In this document: piece by piece, positions 6,538-14,593 of the stretch | Position numbering within the stretch: the first letter of the stretch is position 1 | Layout of the letters: every line of letters starts with the position of its first letter | Origin: Bacillota bacterium | Lineage (GTDB): Bacteria > Bacillota > Clostridia > Peptostreptococcales > Anaerovoracaceae | Length of the DNA: 64,000 nucleotides | Direction of reading: 5' to 3' | Assembly: GCA_017941085.1 (NCBI GenBank) | Contig: JAGAXF010000015.1 | Span: 1-64,000 of the forward strand | The notes under the pieces: model-generated | What the model saw: the letters and a program-made list of their open reading frames with translations, nothing else | Database searches by the model: none | Told to the model about the DNA's origin: nothing | Position numbers and translations under genes: made by a program

Positions 6538-9348
6538 ATGACTATTACCCAGATGCTTTATCAATTGTTAATAGGTCCATTACAGCTGCTTTTTGAAGTG
6601 GTCTATGTTGTGGCATATAGAGTAATTCATCATCCTGCATTGGCTATTGTGGCCCTTAGTCTGGTGATGAATGTTTTAGTCTTACCTCTTTATCGTCAGG
6701 CAGATGCCCTGCAGGCAAAAGAGAGGGATAAGGAGATGGCCATAAAGCCTAGATTGGATAAGCTTAAAAAGGCCTTTAGCGGTGACGAAAGGTTTATGGT
6801 CCTTCAGACATTCTACAGACAGAACGACTATAAGCCTACAGACTCTTTGAAGGGTTCCATTTCCTTACTGCTGGAAATTCCATTTTTTATTGCTGCATAT
6901 AATTTCCTGTCCCATTTGGAGTCATTAAACAATGTATCCCTAGGCCCCATTAAGGATTTAGGTTCTCCCGATGGCCTATTAACACTGGGAGGAATGTCCG
7001 TTAATGTTTTGCCGATACTGATGACAACCATCAATGTTATTTCAGCGGCTATATACATGAAGGGCTTTCCCTTAAGGAGCAAAGTGCAAATGTATGGAAT
7101 AGCAGGAATATTCCTGGTGTTTTTATATAATTCGCCGGCAGGACTGGTTTTTTATTGGACTCTTAATAATCTATTCTCATTATTTAAAAATATTTTCTAC
7201 AAACTGAAGAACGCAGAACAGATAATCAAAATTCTTATTTCTGCCGCCGGTTTAATAATGCTGGCCATTATATTATTTGTCTATCCAATGAGGAGCGCCA
7301 GATCTCAATTGGTGATGATTGTATTGCTTCTAGCCATGCAATTCCCAATGGTTTCATCTATTATCAAAAGAAAGATGCCGGAAAGAAACGTAAGGCGTGA
7401 GATTGAGGATGCCAAAGGGAATAATATAGTATTCACAGCAAGTTGTATTTCCCTTACTGTTTTAACAGGCTTATTAATACCATCTTCAGTACTTAAGGGG
7501 AATATATTGGAATTTACAAATGGTATAGATGGATTGTCTCCTCTTTGGTATCTAGTTAGTGCCTTCATATATGCAATGGGAACCTTTATTATATGGTTTG
7601 GAATATTTTATAAGCTGGCAAATCCATTGGGGAAAAAGGTCCTGTCAATTATAGTGGCCGCCCTTGCAGTATTTGGAACAGTAAACTATATGTTCTTTGG
7701 AACTGATTTTGGCAATTTATCACCGGAACTAAAATATGACGATGGAATCCATATTTCAAAATATGCAATTATAGTGAATAGCTTAATAGGCCTTGTTATA
7801 CTGGGACTTGTTTACCTTTGTTGGAGAAAGAAGAATTCTATAGTCAAATTGGGTAGCGTGGTTTTATGCCTTGCCATAATTGCCATGTTTGGATTAAATG
7901 CTGTCCCGGTTATGGCGGAAGCCAGTGAAGCAAGAGCACTTATTAATGCTGGTAGTCAGGATGAACCCAGAATTAGATTGAGCAAAACCGGCAAGAATGT
8001 AATAGTTATAATGATGGACAAACAAAATGGCTATTTGGTTCCATTCCTTATAAATGAAAAGCCGGAGCTAAAGGAACAGTTTGACGGTTTCACATTTTAT
8101 CCCAATACAGCTTCCTACGGCGATAGGACCAATATTGGAACTCCGGGGCTTTATGGAGGGTATGACTATATTCCGGAGGAAATGAATAAAAGAAGCCAAG
8201 AGCTTCTGGTAAACAAGCATAACGAAGCTTTGAAGGTAATGCCTGCGATTTTTGGCGATGCAGGTTATACAATCACTTTGTGTGATCCTACTTATGCAGG
8301 GTACACCTGGGTTCCAACCCTTTCTGTTTTCGACGACCATCCTGAGTACAATTGCTATATAACGAAGGGAAGGTATCCTGTATTAGATGGGGATGAAGTA
8401 GATTATTTAGCTAATATTGAAGGAAGAAGATTAAGAAATTTCTTCTGTTATAGTATCTTTAAGAGTGCGCCATCTATTGTTCAGAACAGCTTGTATGAGT
8501 ATGGAAACTATAATTCTTCCTCCATGGTGGTGATTAAGGATGAAGAAGGATATAAGACAGTGAATACATCAGGGAGCCAGATTACCGATGGTTTGTCAAA
8601 GGGTGTGGGATTTGAGAAAAGCTTCATGGAAGCTTACGGGGTGCTTTGCAATTTACCTCTAATTACAGAAACCTCCGAGGACAATAACACCTTTACGCTG
8701 TTGGGAAATGATACTGCTCACGATAGACAGATGCTTAAGGAACCTGAATACATTCCGGCCAAAGTGGTAGACAATACTGAATTTGACAAGGACTATCTCT
8801 ATCGGGAAGATGAATTTGGTCGAAGGGTTAACATGAATCAAAAGGGAAACCTGCTATATTATCAGATTAATATGGCAGCAATGCTCAAACTAGGTGATTG
8901 GTTCGACTATCTAAGAGAGAATGATGTGTATGACAATACCAGGATTATACTGGTTTCAGACCATGGATGTAGCCTTTATCATGATGATTTGTTGGGAATG
9001 GTTAAATGGCAGGATGACAAGGGTGAATCCAAGGCAATAAGTCAGACCCTCTTTAATTGTGTTCTGTTGGTTAAAGATTTTGATGCCCATGGTTTTACAA
9101 CTAATGATGAAATCCATACAAATGCTGACACTCCTGCTTTTGCAATTGATGGATTGGTTGATAATAACCGCAATCCGTTTACAGGAAACATGATAAGGTA
9201 TTATGATGGAAAACCCATACATGTCCAACTGACAAGCGAGTGGAGCACAGAGAATAATAACGGAAATGTTTTTGCTGAAGGAGATTGGTTTGAGATTGAT
9301 GGTGAAGTTACGGAACCTGATAATTGGGCCTATTTAGGCACATGGTAG
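6538..9348 (+). CDS. YidC/Oxa1 insertase-like domain fused to a sulfatase/LTA-synthase-like domain
   Basis: The 936-residue protein has two halves. Residues ~1-225 follow the YidC/Oxa1 plan: a hydrophobic start, VMNVLVLPLYRQADALQAKE, a basic coiled hairpin, then LLLEIPFFIAAYNFLS and NSPAGLVFYWTLNN. Residues ~230-465 form about six more membrane segments. From residue ~480 an extracellular alkaline-phosphatase-superfamily domain begins: KNVIVIMMDKQNG (metal-site Asp), TASYGDRTNIGTPG (likely Thr/Ser nucleophile area) and ILVSDHGCSL (metal DHG). LtaS-type enzymes use this fold to transfer phosphoglycerol. There is one continuous frame with no break at the join. The arrangement suggests membrane handling plus polymer modification by one protein. 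It is last in the operon. Confidence 0.85.
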   Translation: MTITQMLYQLLIGPLQLLFEVVYVVAYRVIHHPALAIVALSLVMNVLVLPLYRQADALQAKERDKEMAIKPRLDKLKKAFSGDERFMVLQTFYRQNDYKPTDSLKGSISLLLEIPFFIAAYNFLSHLESLNNVSLGPIKDLGSPDGLLTLGGMSVNVLPILMTTINVISAAIYMKGFPLRSKVQMYGIAGIFLVFLYNSPAGLVFYWTLNNLFSLFKNIFYKLKNAEQIIKILISAAGLIMLAIILFVYPMRSARSQLVMIVLLLAMQFPMVSSIIKRKMPERNVRREIEDAKGNNIVFTASCISLTVLTGLLIPSSVLKGNILEFTNGIDGLSPLWYLVSAFIYAMGTFIIWFGIFYKLANPLGKKVLSIIVAALAVFGTVNYMFFGTDFGNLSPELKYDDGIHISKYAIIVNSLIGLVILGLVYLCWRKKNSIVKLGSVVLCLAIIAMFGLNAVPVMAEASEARALINAGSQDEPRIRLSKTGKNVIVIMMDKQNGYLVPFLINEKPELKEQFDGFTFYPNTASYGDRTNIGTPGLYGGYDYIPEEMNKRSQELLVNKHNEALKVMPAIFGDAGYTITLCDPTYAGYTWVPTLSVFDDHPEYNCYITKGRYPVLDGDEVDYLANIEGRRLRNFFCYSIFKSAPSIVQNSLYEYGNYNSSSMVVIKDEEGYKTVNTSGSQITDGLSKGVGFEKSFMEAYGVLCNLPLITETSEDNNTFTLLGNDTAHDRQMLKEPEYIPAKVVDNTEFDKDYLYREDEFGRRVNMNQKGNLLYYQINMAAMLKLGDWFDYLRENDVYDNTRIILVSDHGCSLYHDDLLGMVKWQDDKGESKAISQTLFNCVLLVKDFDAHGFTTNDEIHTNADTPAFAIDGLVDNNRNPFTGNMIRYYDGKPIHVQLTSEWSTENNNGNVFAEGDWFEIDGEVTEPDNWAYLGTW

Positions 9349-9364
9349 TGACAGATTATATACT

Positions 9365-9387
9365 GGTGGATTTAACCACCGGCTTCT
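9365..9387 (+). terminator. Small hairpin after the YidC-sulfatase gene
   Basis: CTGGTGG and CCACCGG flank a short ATTTAA loop. It has no T-run, so it is more likely an mRNA 3'-end stabiliser than the main terminator. Confidence 0.35.
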
Positions 9388-9402
9388 AAAACAATGCAAT
9401 GA

Positions 9403-9460
9403 AAGAGGGTGTCTCTAAAAGGATTGCTAGATAAGTCCTTGAGACACCCTCTTGTTTATT
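9403..9460. terminator. Bidirectional terminator between convergent genes
   Basis: AAGAGGGTGTCTC at 9403-9415 is perfectly complementary to GAGACACCCTCTT at 9441-9453, with a second AAGGA/TCCTT pairing inside the loop. The stem lies between two convergent genes and serves both strands. Confidence 0.8.
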
Positions 9461-9470
9461 TAACTACTAA

Positions 9471-9998
9471 CTATTTCTTCTTTGTTTTCTTAGCAGGTGC
9501 TTTTTTTGCAGGGGCTTTTTTAGCCGGTGCCTTCTTTGCAGGTGCCTTCTTTGCTACAGCCTTTTTAGCAGGTGCTTTCTTGGCAGGAGCTTTTTTAGCT
9601 TCCGGCTTCTTTGCTGCCGGTTTCTCACCCTCTACAATAATGTCTGCCTTTGCACTGTTTTTAATTACGGAGTTAATGCCGTTGATTGCGGATGCTTTTC
9701 TCTTGTAAGCTTCGCTGGCTGCCAGGAGCTGGCCGTTTCCTGCCTTAAGACGGAAGCGGAAATCATTTCTTGCATCCTTGTAGATTTCGAATTTAGGATT
9801 CTTCATTGCCTTGAATCCTTCTTTTGTCTGATCCTGAACCTTTGCGGCCTTTACGTTCTTCTGCCAGTTTGCTACAGCCTTCTTTGCGGCGGCTACATCC
9901 TTATAGAAGTCATCGCCGGAAGCAACAATAAGACCATTTGCTGCCTTCAAATCAAATCTGTAACCCTTCTTGACTTTCTTGATAACAAATTTACCCAT
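9471..9998 (-). CDS. Tandem DUF1508 (YegP-like) protein with histone-H1-like tail
   Basis: The 175-residue protein has two DUF1508 repeats: [20 protein letters not shown] with [17 protein letters not shown], and [20 protein letters not shown] with [15 protein letters not shown]. They are followed by a ~45-residue tail of repeated (A)KKAPAKKAP blocks, nearly all Lys, Ala and Pro. The repeats are small beta-rich units of unknown role. The tail is like bacterial histone-H1 homologues and should bind nucleic acid or acidic polymer. GGAGGAAAAATC precedes the ATG. It is monocistronic, convergent with the surface-polymer operon and divergent from nagB. The repetitive tail may vary in length between strains. 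Confidence 0.85.
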   Translation of the reverse strand: MGKFVIKKVKKGYRFDLKAANGLIVASGDDFYKDVAAAKKAVANWQKNVKAAKVQDQTKEGFKAMKNPKFEIYKDARNDFRFRLKAGNGQLLAASEAYKRKASAINGINSVIKNSAKADIIVEGEKPAAKKPEAKKAPAKKAPAKKAVAKKAPAKKAPAKKAPAKKAPAKKTKKK

Positions 9999-10090
9999 GA
10001 TTTTTCCTCCAAGATAACTTAGATAAATAATACTTACTCATTTATGATACAGTGATTGCAACAAAAAAACAAGAGGAAAGCCAAAGATTT

Positions 10091-10121
10091 ACCGCTGGTT
10101 TTCTCTTTCAGAACCAGCGGC
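10091..10121. terminator. Hairpin in the nagB upstream region
   Basis: CCGCTGGTT (10092-10100) pairs perfectly with AACCAGCGG (10112-10120) across an 11-nt loop just upstream of the nagB -35. T-rich sequence lies in the loop rather than after the stem, so it may be an operator-like or insulating hairpin rather than a terminator. Confidence 0.4.
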
Positions 10122-10125
10122 AAAA

Positions 10126-10154
10126 TTGACATGAACTAGCATATAAATTATAAT
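10126..10154 (+). promoter_or_regulatory. Consensus sigma-A promoter of nagB operon
   Basis: TTGACA at 10126-10131 and TATAAT at 10149-10154 are separated by exactly 17 bp. The predicted start leaves a leader of about 80 nt before the nagB ATG. Confidence 0.8.
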
Positions 10155-10243
10155 TGTTAGGTATTTAATGTAATTAAATGTAAGAAATTGTAAGACATTT
10201 TTAATGCCTTTTATTATAAAAAAGAAAAGGAGATGATATTAAA

Positions 10244-11035
10244 ATGAGAGTTATTATTCAGGATGATTATGAAAAACTATGTAAATGGGCGGCCAACTAT
10301 ATTGCCGATAAAATAAAGAATCACAAGGAAGATAGGCCCTTTATTCTGGGGCTGCCAACGGGTTCATCCCCCATAGGTGTATACAAGGAATTAATAGCAA
10401 AGAATAAGTCAGGTGAAATATCCTTTGCCAATGTTGTTACATTTAATATGGATGAATATCTTGGTCTTCCTCATGAGCACGATCAGAGCTATTGGTATTT
10501 CATGCATGATAATTTCTTTGATCATCTAGTGGACATGAAGCCGGAGAATATTAATATATTAAACGGCATGACAGATAATCCGGAGAAGGAATGCGCCGAC
10601 TACGAAGAGAAGATTGCTTCCTATGGAGGAATCGATCTCTTTATGGGAGGAATCGGTGTTGATGGGCATTTGGCATTTAATGAGCCCTTTACCTCGCTTA
10701 CCAGCCGTACCGGTTTAAGGGACCTTACCACAGATACCAGAATTGTCAATTCAAGATTCTTTGATAATGATCCGGAGAAGGTTCCGGCTCAGGCTCTTTC
10801 CGTTGGTATAGGAACAGTTATGGACTCCAAGGAAGTGCTGGTTCTAATCAGCGGTCACAACAAAGCTCGAGCTCTGGCAGCTACAGTGGAAGGTAATGTA
10901 TCTCACAAGTGGACCTGCAGTGCTCTTCAGATGCATAATGGTGCAATTATAGTTTGTGATGAAGAGGCCTGCGGCGAGCTTACGGTTGATGCATATAAGT
11001 ATTTCCTGGATATTGAGAAAAAGGAGAGGCTGTAG
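10244..11035 (+). CDS. nagB: Glucosamine-6-phosphate deaminase
   Basis: It converts glucosamine 6-phosphate to fructose 6-phosphate and ammonia, linking amino sugars to glycolysis. The 263-residue product has LGLPTGSSPIGVYKEL (phosphate loop, residues ~35-50), FNMDEYLGL with the catalytic Asp, and GGIGVDGHLAFNEPFTS with the catalytic His. AAAGGAGATG lies upstream of ATG 10244. It heads a three-gene amino-sugar operon under a consensus promoter; the next gene begins 2 nt after its stop. Confidence 0.95.
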   Translation: MRVIIQDDYEKLCKWAANYIADKIKNHKEDRPFILGLPTGSSPIGVYKELIAKNKSGEISFANVVTFNMDEYLGLPHEHDQSYWYFMHDNFFDHLVDMKPENINILNGMTDNPEKECADYEEKIASYGGIDLFMGGIGVDGHLAFNEPFTSLTSRTGLRDLTTDTRIVNSRFFDNDPEKVPAQALSVGIGTVMDSKEVLVLISGHNKARALAATVEGNVSHKWTCSALQMHNGAIIVCDEEACGELTVDAYKYFLDIEKKERL

Positions 11036-11037
11036 AA

Positions 11038-11700
11038 GTGTATAAGATTACAGATCTGTATGATTTGGACCATACTTTGGCGGCGGATTATTTATCCGGC
11101 TTCACATATCCATGGGAAGCCTTAAAGGGCATTAAGGATATGATTTTAAATCTTGGTCCAACCCTGGGAAATGAATACAAGGAAGTGGAACCAACGGTAT
11201 GGGTTCACGAAACTGCAACTGTGGCCCCCACGGCTTTTCTGGGAGCTCCTTGCATTATAGGACCCAATACGGAAGTAAGACACTGCGCCTTTATTAGAGG
11301 CTCTGCATTGGTGGGGGCTGACTGCGTTGTAGGTAACAGCGTGGAGCTTAAGAACGTTATTCTTTTTGATCACGTACAGACACCTCACTATAATTATGTG
11401 GGGGATTCAATTCTAGGCTATTATAGTCATATGGGGGCAGGCTCCATTACATCAAATGTAAAAGCCGACAAGCAGCTGGTGGTTGTGAGAGACGGCAAAG
11501 AAGAAATAGAAACAGGAATCAAGAAGTTTGGATCCATGCTTGGAGACCATGTGGAAATCGGATGTAATGCAGTATTAAATCCCGGAACGGTGGTAGGAAG
11601 GAATTCCAACGTTTATCCCACCTCCTGCGTTCGTGGAGTTGTTCCGGAAAGCAGTATATATAAAGTGGATAATACTATAGTTCAGAAAAGAGAAGGGTAA
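11038..11700 (+). CDS. Left-handed beta-helix acyltransferase-like protein (GlmU C-terminal-like)
   Basis: The 220-residue protein has hexapeptide repeats from about residue 55 to 205 (VWVHETATVAPTAFLGAPCI, VVGNSVELKNV, VEIGCNAVLNPGTVVG), the left-handed beta-helix fold of GlmU-type acetyltransferases. It lacks the pyrophosphorylase half, so it is not a full GlmU. It starts with GTG and GGAGAGG lies in the end of nagB. Position between nagB and glmM points to UDP-GlcNAc supply, perhaps as a stand-alone glucosamine-1-phosphate acetyltransferase. Databases often label such proteins UDP-GlcNAc pyrophosphorylase. Exact activity is uncertain. Confidence 0.8.
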   Translation: MYKITDLYDLDHTLAADYLSGFTYPWEALKGIKDMILNLGPTLGNEYKEVEPTVWVHETATVAPTAFLGAPCIIGPNTEVRHCAFIRGSALVGADCVVGNSVELKNVILFDHVQTPHYNYVGDSILGYYSHMGAGSITSNVKADKQLVVVRDGKEEIETGIKKFGSMLGDHVEIGCNAVLNPGTVVGRNSNVYPTSCVRGVVPESSIYKVDNTIVQKREG

Positions 11701-11708
11701 GGGACACC

Positions 11709-13058
11709 ATGGGAAAGTATTTTGGTACCGACGGATTTAGAGGGGAAGCCAACAAGGATTTAACCTACGAACATGCAATTAAAATTGGACGTTTCTTAGG
11801 ATGGTATTACGGAGCAAAGGAAGGGAAGAGCGCAAAAGTCCTAATAGGAAAGGACACCAGACGCTCCAGTTACATGTTTGAGGACGCTCTTTGCACAGGG
11901 CTCATTGCCAGCGGAGCAGATGCCTATATTATGCATGTAACTACCACTCCCTCTGTTGCGTATATAACCAGAGTAGATGACTTTGATTGTGGAATAATGA
12001 TTTCTGCTTCTCACAATCCCTTCTATGACAACGGCATTAAGCTGTTTAATGGCAATGGGGAGAAGATGGACGAAGGTACAATTCTGGAAATCGAAGACTA
12101 TATCGACGGTAAGACAGAAGTTCCCTTGGCAGAAAGAGAAAAAATCGGTTCAACGGTGGATTATGAATCCGGAAGAAATCGCTACATGGGATATCTAATA
12201 TCTCTGGCTAAATATGGATTCAAAGGAGTCAAGGTTGGGCTGGATGTGGCCAACGGAGCAGCCTGGAGAATAGCTAGAGGGGTCTTTGACGCTTTAGGGG
12301 CAGATACCTATGTTATGAACGACCATCCCGATGGCTTTAACATAAACACTGACTGCGGTTCCACCCATATTGAACACCTTCAAAAATATGTGGTTGACAA
12401 TGCTTTGGACGTGGGTTTTGCCTATGACGGAGATGCAGATAGATGTCTATGTGTAGATGAAAAAGGTAATGTAATTACCGGAGATCATATTCTATATATA
12501 TATGGCCTCTACATGAAGGAAAGAGACAAACTTCTGGACAATAAGGTGGTAACAACCATAATGAGTAACTTTGGTCTCTACAAAGCCTTGGACAATGTAG
12601 GTATCGAATACGAAAAGACCAAGGTGGGGGACAAGTATGTATATGAGAATATGATACAGAATGGCTATCGAATTGGTGGAGAGCAAAGTGGACACATTAT
12701 ATTTAGCAAATACGCCACCACAGGAGATGGAATTCTAACCAGCCTTAAGATAATGGAAGCCATGCTGGCAAAGAAGAAACCCTTAAGTGAGCTAGCAGCT
12801 CCCGTAGAGTTCTATCCTCAGGTACTTAAGAATGTACGGGTAAAAAGTAAGCCGGAGGCCCAAAATGACCCGGACGTACAAGCTGCCGTAAATGCAGTTA
12901 CAGAAAAGCTGGGAGATGAAGGCCGTATACTGGTGAGAGAATCCGGTACTGAACCGGTTATAAGAGTTATGGTGGAAGCAGGTTCCGATGAAGTCTGCGA
13001 GAAATACGTGGACCAGGTAATCGAGGTAATTAAATCAAAGGGTCATTTGGCGGAATAG
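11709..13058 (+). CDS. glmM: Phosphoglucosamine mutase
   Basis: It interconverts glucosamine 6-phosphate and glucosamine 1-phosphate, feeding peptidoglycan precursor synthesis. The 449-residue length fits GlmM. Motifs in order: GTDGFRG at the N-terminus, the phosphoserine loop MISASHNPFYDNGIK (near residue 100), metal-binding AYDGDADRCL (near 240), GGEQSGHI (near 325) and the phosphate-binding RESGTEPVIRVM (near 410). The start has AAGGGTAAGGGACACC upstream. In many Firmicutes glmM follows cdaA-cdaR; here those genes lie 10 kb away and glmM sits with nagB instead. Confidence 0.92.
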   Translation: MGKYFGTDGFRGEANKDLTYEHAIKIGRFLGWYYGAKEGKSAKVLIGKDTRRSSYMFEDALCTGLIASGADAYIMHVTTTPSVAYITRVDDFDCGIMISASHNPFYDNGIKLFNGNGEKMDEGTILEIEDYIDGKTEVPLAEREKIGSTVDYESGRNRYMGYLISLAKYGFKGVKVGLDVANGAAWRIARGVFDALGADTYVMNDHPDGFNINTDCGSTHIEHLQKYVVDNALDVGFAYDGDADRCLCVDEKGNVITGDHILYIYGLYMKERDKLLDNKVVTTIMSNFGLYKALDNVGIEYEKTKVGDKYVYENMIQNGYRIGGEQSGHIIFSKYATTGDGILTSLKIMEAMLAKKKPLSELAAPVEFYPQVLKNVRVKSKPEAQNDPDVQAAVNAVTEKLGDEGRILVRESGTEPVIRVMVEAGSDEVCEKYVDQVIEVIKSKGHLAE

Positions 13059-13095
13059 AATCAGAATTCGGAGCCCATTGTAATGTGGTAGATAA

Positions 13096-13413
13096 ATGAG
13101 AATTACAATTTCCAAAGAGTTAAAAAACCATTTGGCATCAAAAAAGAGAAATAATATTGTTGTAGAGGTGGCTACCTCCGATACCTCTGACTTTGATGTG
13201 TCTGAGATATATATTAGAACCTGTGACCACAAACATAGAGACTACCTAAAGAACAAACAGGGCTATAGGGAATATCCCATTGAAGGAATCGATATGGCAG
13301 AGCAATCAGTTTTGATAAAACCATACAGAATGGAATTGTCTCCAGAAATTAAATTCGATTTAAAAAAATTGTGGGTATTTAACAAAATAGTTTTTGAGGG
13401 AATAAAACTCTAA
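13096..13413 (+). CDS. Hypothetical protein (105 aa)
   Basis: The product starts MRITISKELKNHLASKKRNN and is mixed alpha/beta, soluble and without signal or membrane segments. A block around residues 22-45 (VVEVATSDTSDFDVSEIYIR, then TC) hints at a beta-rich fold with one Cys and HKH. The upstream ribosome binding site is weak (GTGGTAGATAA). It follows glmM by 37 nt and is ended by its own terminator. I cannot assign a family. Confidence 0.55.
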   Translation: MRITISKELKNHLASKKRNNIVVEVATSDTSDFDVSEIYIRTCDHKHRDYLKNKQGYREYPIEGIDMAEQSVLIKPYRMELSPEIKFDLKKLWVFNKIVFEGIKL

Positions 13414-13470
13414 ATAATACATATTTGATGATTTGTATTTTTATACAATATATTAACCCTATAACCATCA

Positions 13471-13506
13471 AAGGGAGGATTACCAAAGGGACAATCCTCC
13501 TTTTAG
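13471..13506 (+). terminator. Rho-independent terminator of the nagB-glmM operon
   Basis: GGAGGATT (13474-13481) pairs with AATCCTCC (13493-13500) across an 11-nt loop and is followed by TTTTA. Confidence 0.75.
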
Positions 13507-13591
13507 GTGAATATAAGAGATAGTAACGTTTGTATATCATAGGAAATGATAGTATTTCCATAATTATTATGGGGAAAGGTAATTAGATACA

Positions 13592-13993
13592 ATGAAATTT
13601 TATCCATTAACAGAAACAGAAATAGAAAATTCCCGTCTAGAACAGGAATATAAATCCGCAAGACAGATTGGTGGCATTAGATTGGGGGACACATGCCTCC
13701 TGTTTAAGTCTAAATTGAAGAACTATTATATCCCTTATAACGAAGTAAAGAGCTGCTTCAGAAGGATAGTGGGGGTAAACATCAAAATGTGTTGCGGAAA
13801 AGGAGAGCTCCAGGTTGAAAACCTGGTTCTTGGTGATGAAGAAAAAGAGCTTGCAGTTATTCAACTTCCGGGAACTCGTGCAGCCCAGGAGCTTATGAAG
13901 GAGCTTAAGGTTAGAATGCCGGAGGCTGATTTCAGCGTAAGAAAGAATCCTGAAGCTTTGACAGAAGAAGTGGCCCAGGGGGCGGGAGCGTGA
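13592..13993 (+). CDS. Hypothetical protein (133 aa)
   Basis: A soluble protein beginning MKFYPLTETEIENSRLEQEY with a predicted beta-rich core (RLGDTCLLFKSKLKNYYIPY, then FRRIVGVNIKMCCGKGEL). It looks like a small PH-like or regulatory fold, but I recognise no family. It overlaps the next gene by 4 nt (GTGA), so the two are translationally coupled and probably work together. Confidence 0.6.
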   Translation: MKFYPLTETEIENSRLEQEYKSARQIGGIRLGDTCLLFKSKLKNYYIPYNEVKSCFRRIVGVNIKMCCGKGELQVENLVLGDEEKELAVIQLPGTRAAQELMKELKVRMPEADFSVRKNPEALTEEVAQGAGA

Positions 13994-14535
13994 GCCAGGA
14001 ATTAACCGTAGCAGCCAAGCCTCAAAGGGTAAGCACGGAAAGGACTGCTGCAGCAATAAAGAGAATAGTTTCGGCTTTTCACGCCTATTACGATGTAAAC
14101 GATGTGGATCCCATAGAGCCCTTTAGCGCTGAAGCTACATTTAGGCTCCACGATGAACAATACTTCTTAATTAAGAAGGCAAAGGTATCAGAGGTGGATA
14201 CCAACGAATTTGTTTATTTTGGAGAGGCAGGAGATCTCACTGAAGAGCAATATAGAGTATTTGAGAATATTGCCTGGGAGGACGGCCTTAAAAGAGCTGA
14301 CCCAAAACCTAATCACAGAAATTCCGATGTTACCGTTGTCCTTGTGGCAGAAAGGGTAGGAGAGGAATGTGAGCAGGCCATAAAAAAGTCCAAACATCAT
14401 GTAAGCTACAAGTTCAGCTTTCATGGTTGGAGCACATATCGAGTAGTTGTCTATGATTTATCTCGAGGGAAAATCCTTTATAACCGCCGGGGACAGGAAC
14501 TTAAGAAGGTCTTTGACAACATCAAGATATTTTAA
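13990..14535 (+). CDS. Hypothetical protein coupled to the upstream gene
   Basis: The 181-residue product begins at GTG 13990 inside the end of the preceding gene, with GGGGGCGGGAGC just upstream. It is soluble. The C-terminal half is basic and strand-rich (SYKFSFHGWSTYRVVVYDLS). The middle has FVYFGEAGDLTEEQYRVFEN. No catalytic motif is evident and I do not recognise the family. The pair precedes cstA by 58 nt without a clear terminator between, so it might share its transcript. Confidence 0.6.
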   Translation: MSQELTVAAKPQRVSTERTAAAIKRIVSAFHAYYDVNDVDPIEPFSAEATFRLHDEQYFLIKKAKVSEVDTNEFVYFGEAGDLTEEQYRVFENIAWEDGLKRADPKPNHRNSDVTVVLVAERVGEECEQAIKKSKHHVSYKFSFHGWSTYRVVVYDLSRGKILYNRRGQELKKVFDNIKIF

Positions 14536-14593
14536 ACTATTTTTATTCGTTATTGTCCAACATGATTAAGAAAGAAGAAAAGGAAGGATAATT

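Noticed and set aside
9409..9708. An Ala/Gly/Phe-rich + strand frame over the DUF1508 tail
   Set aside because: It is the antisense of the repeated Lys/Ala codons and overlaps the terminator; the minus-strand gene has the ribosome binding site and domain matches.
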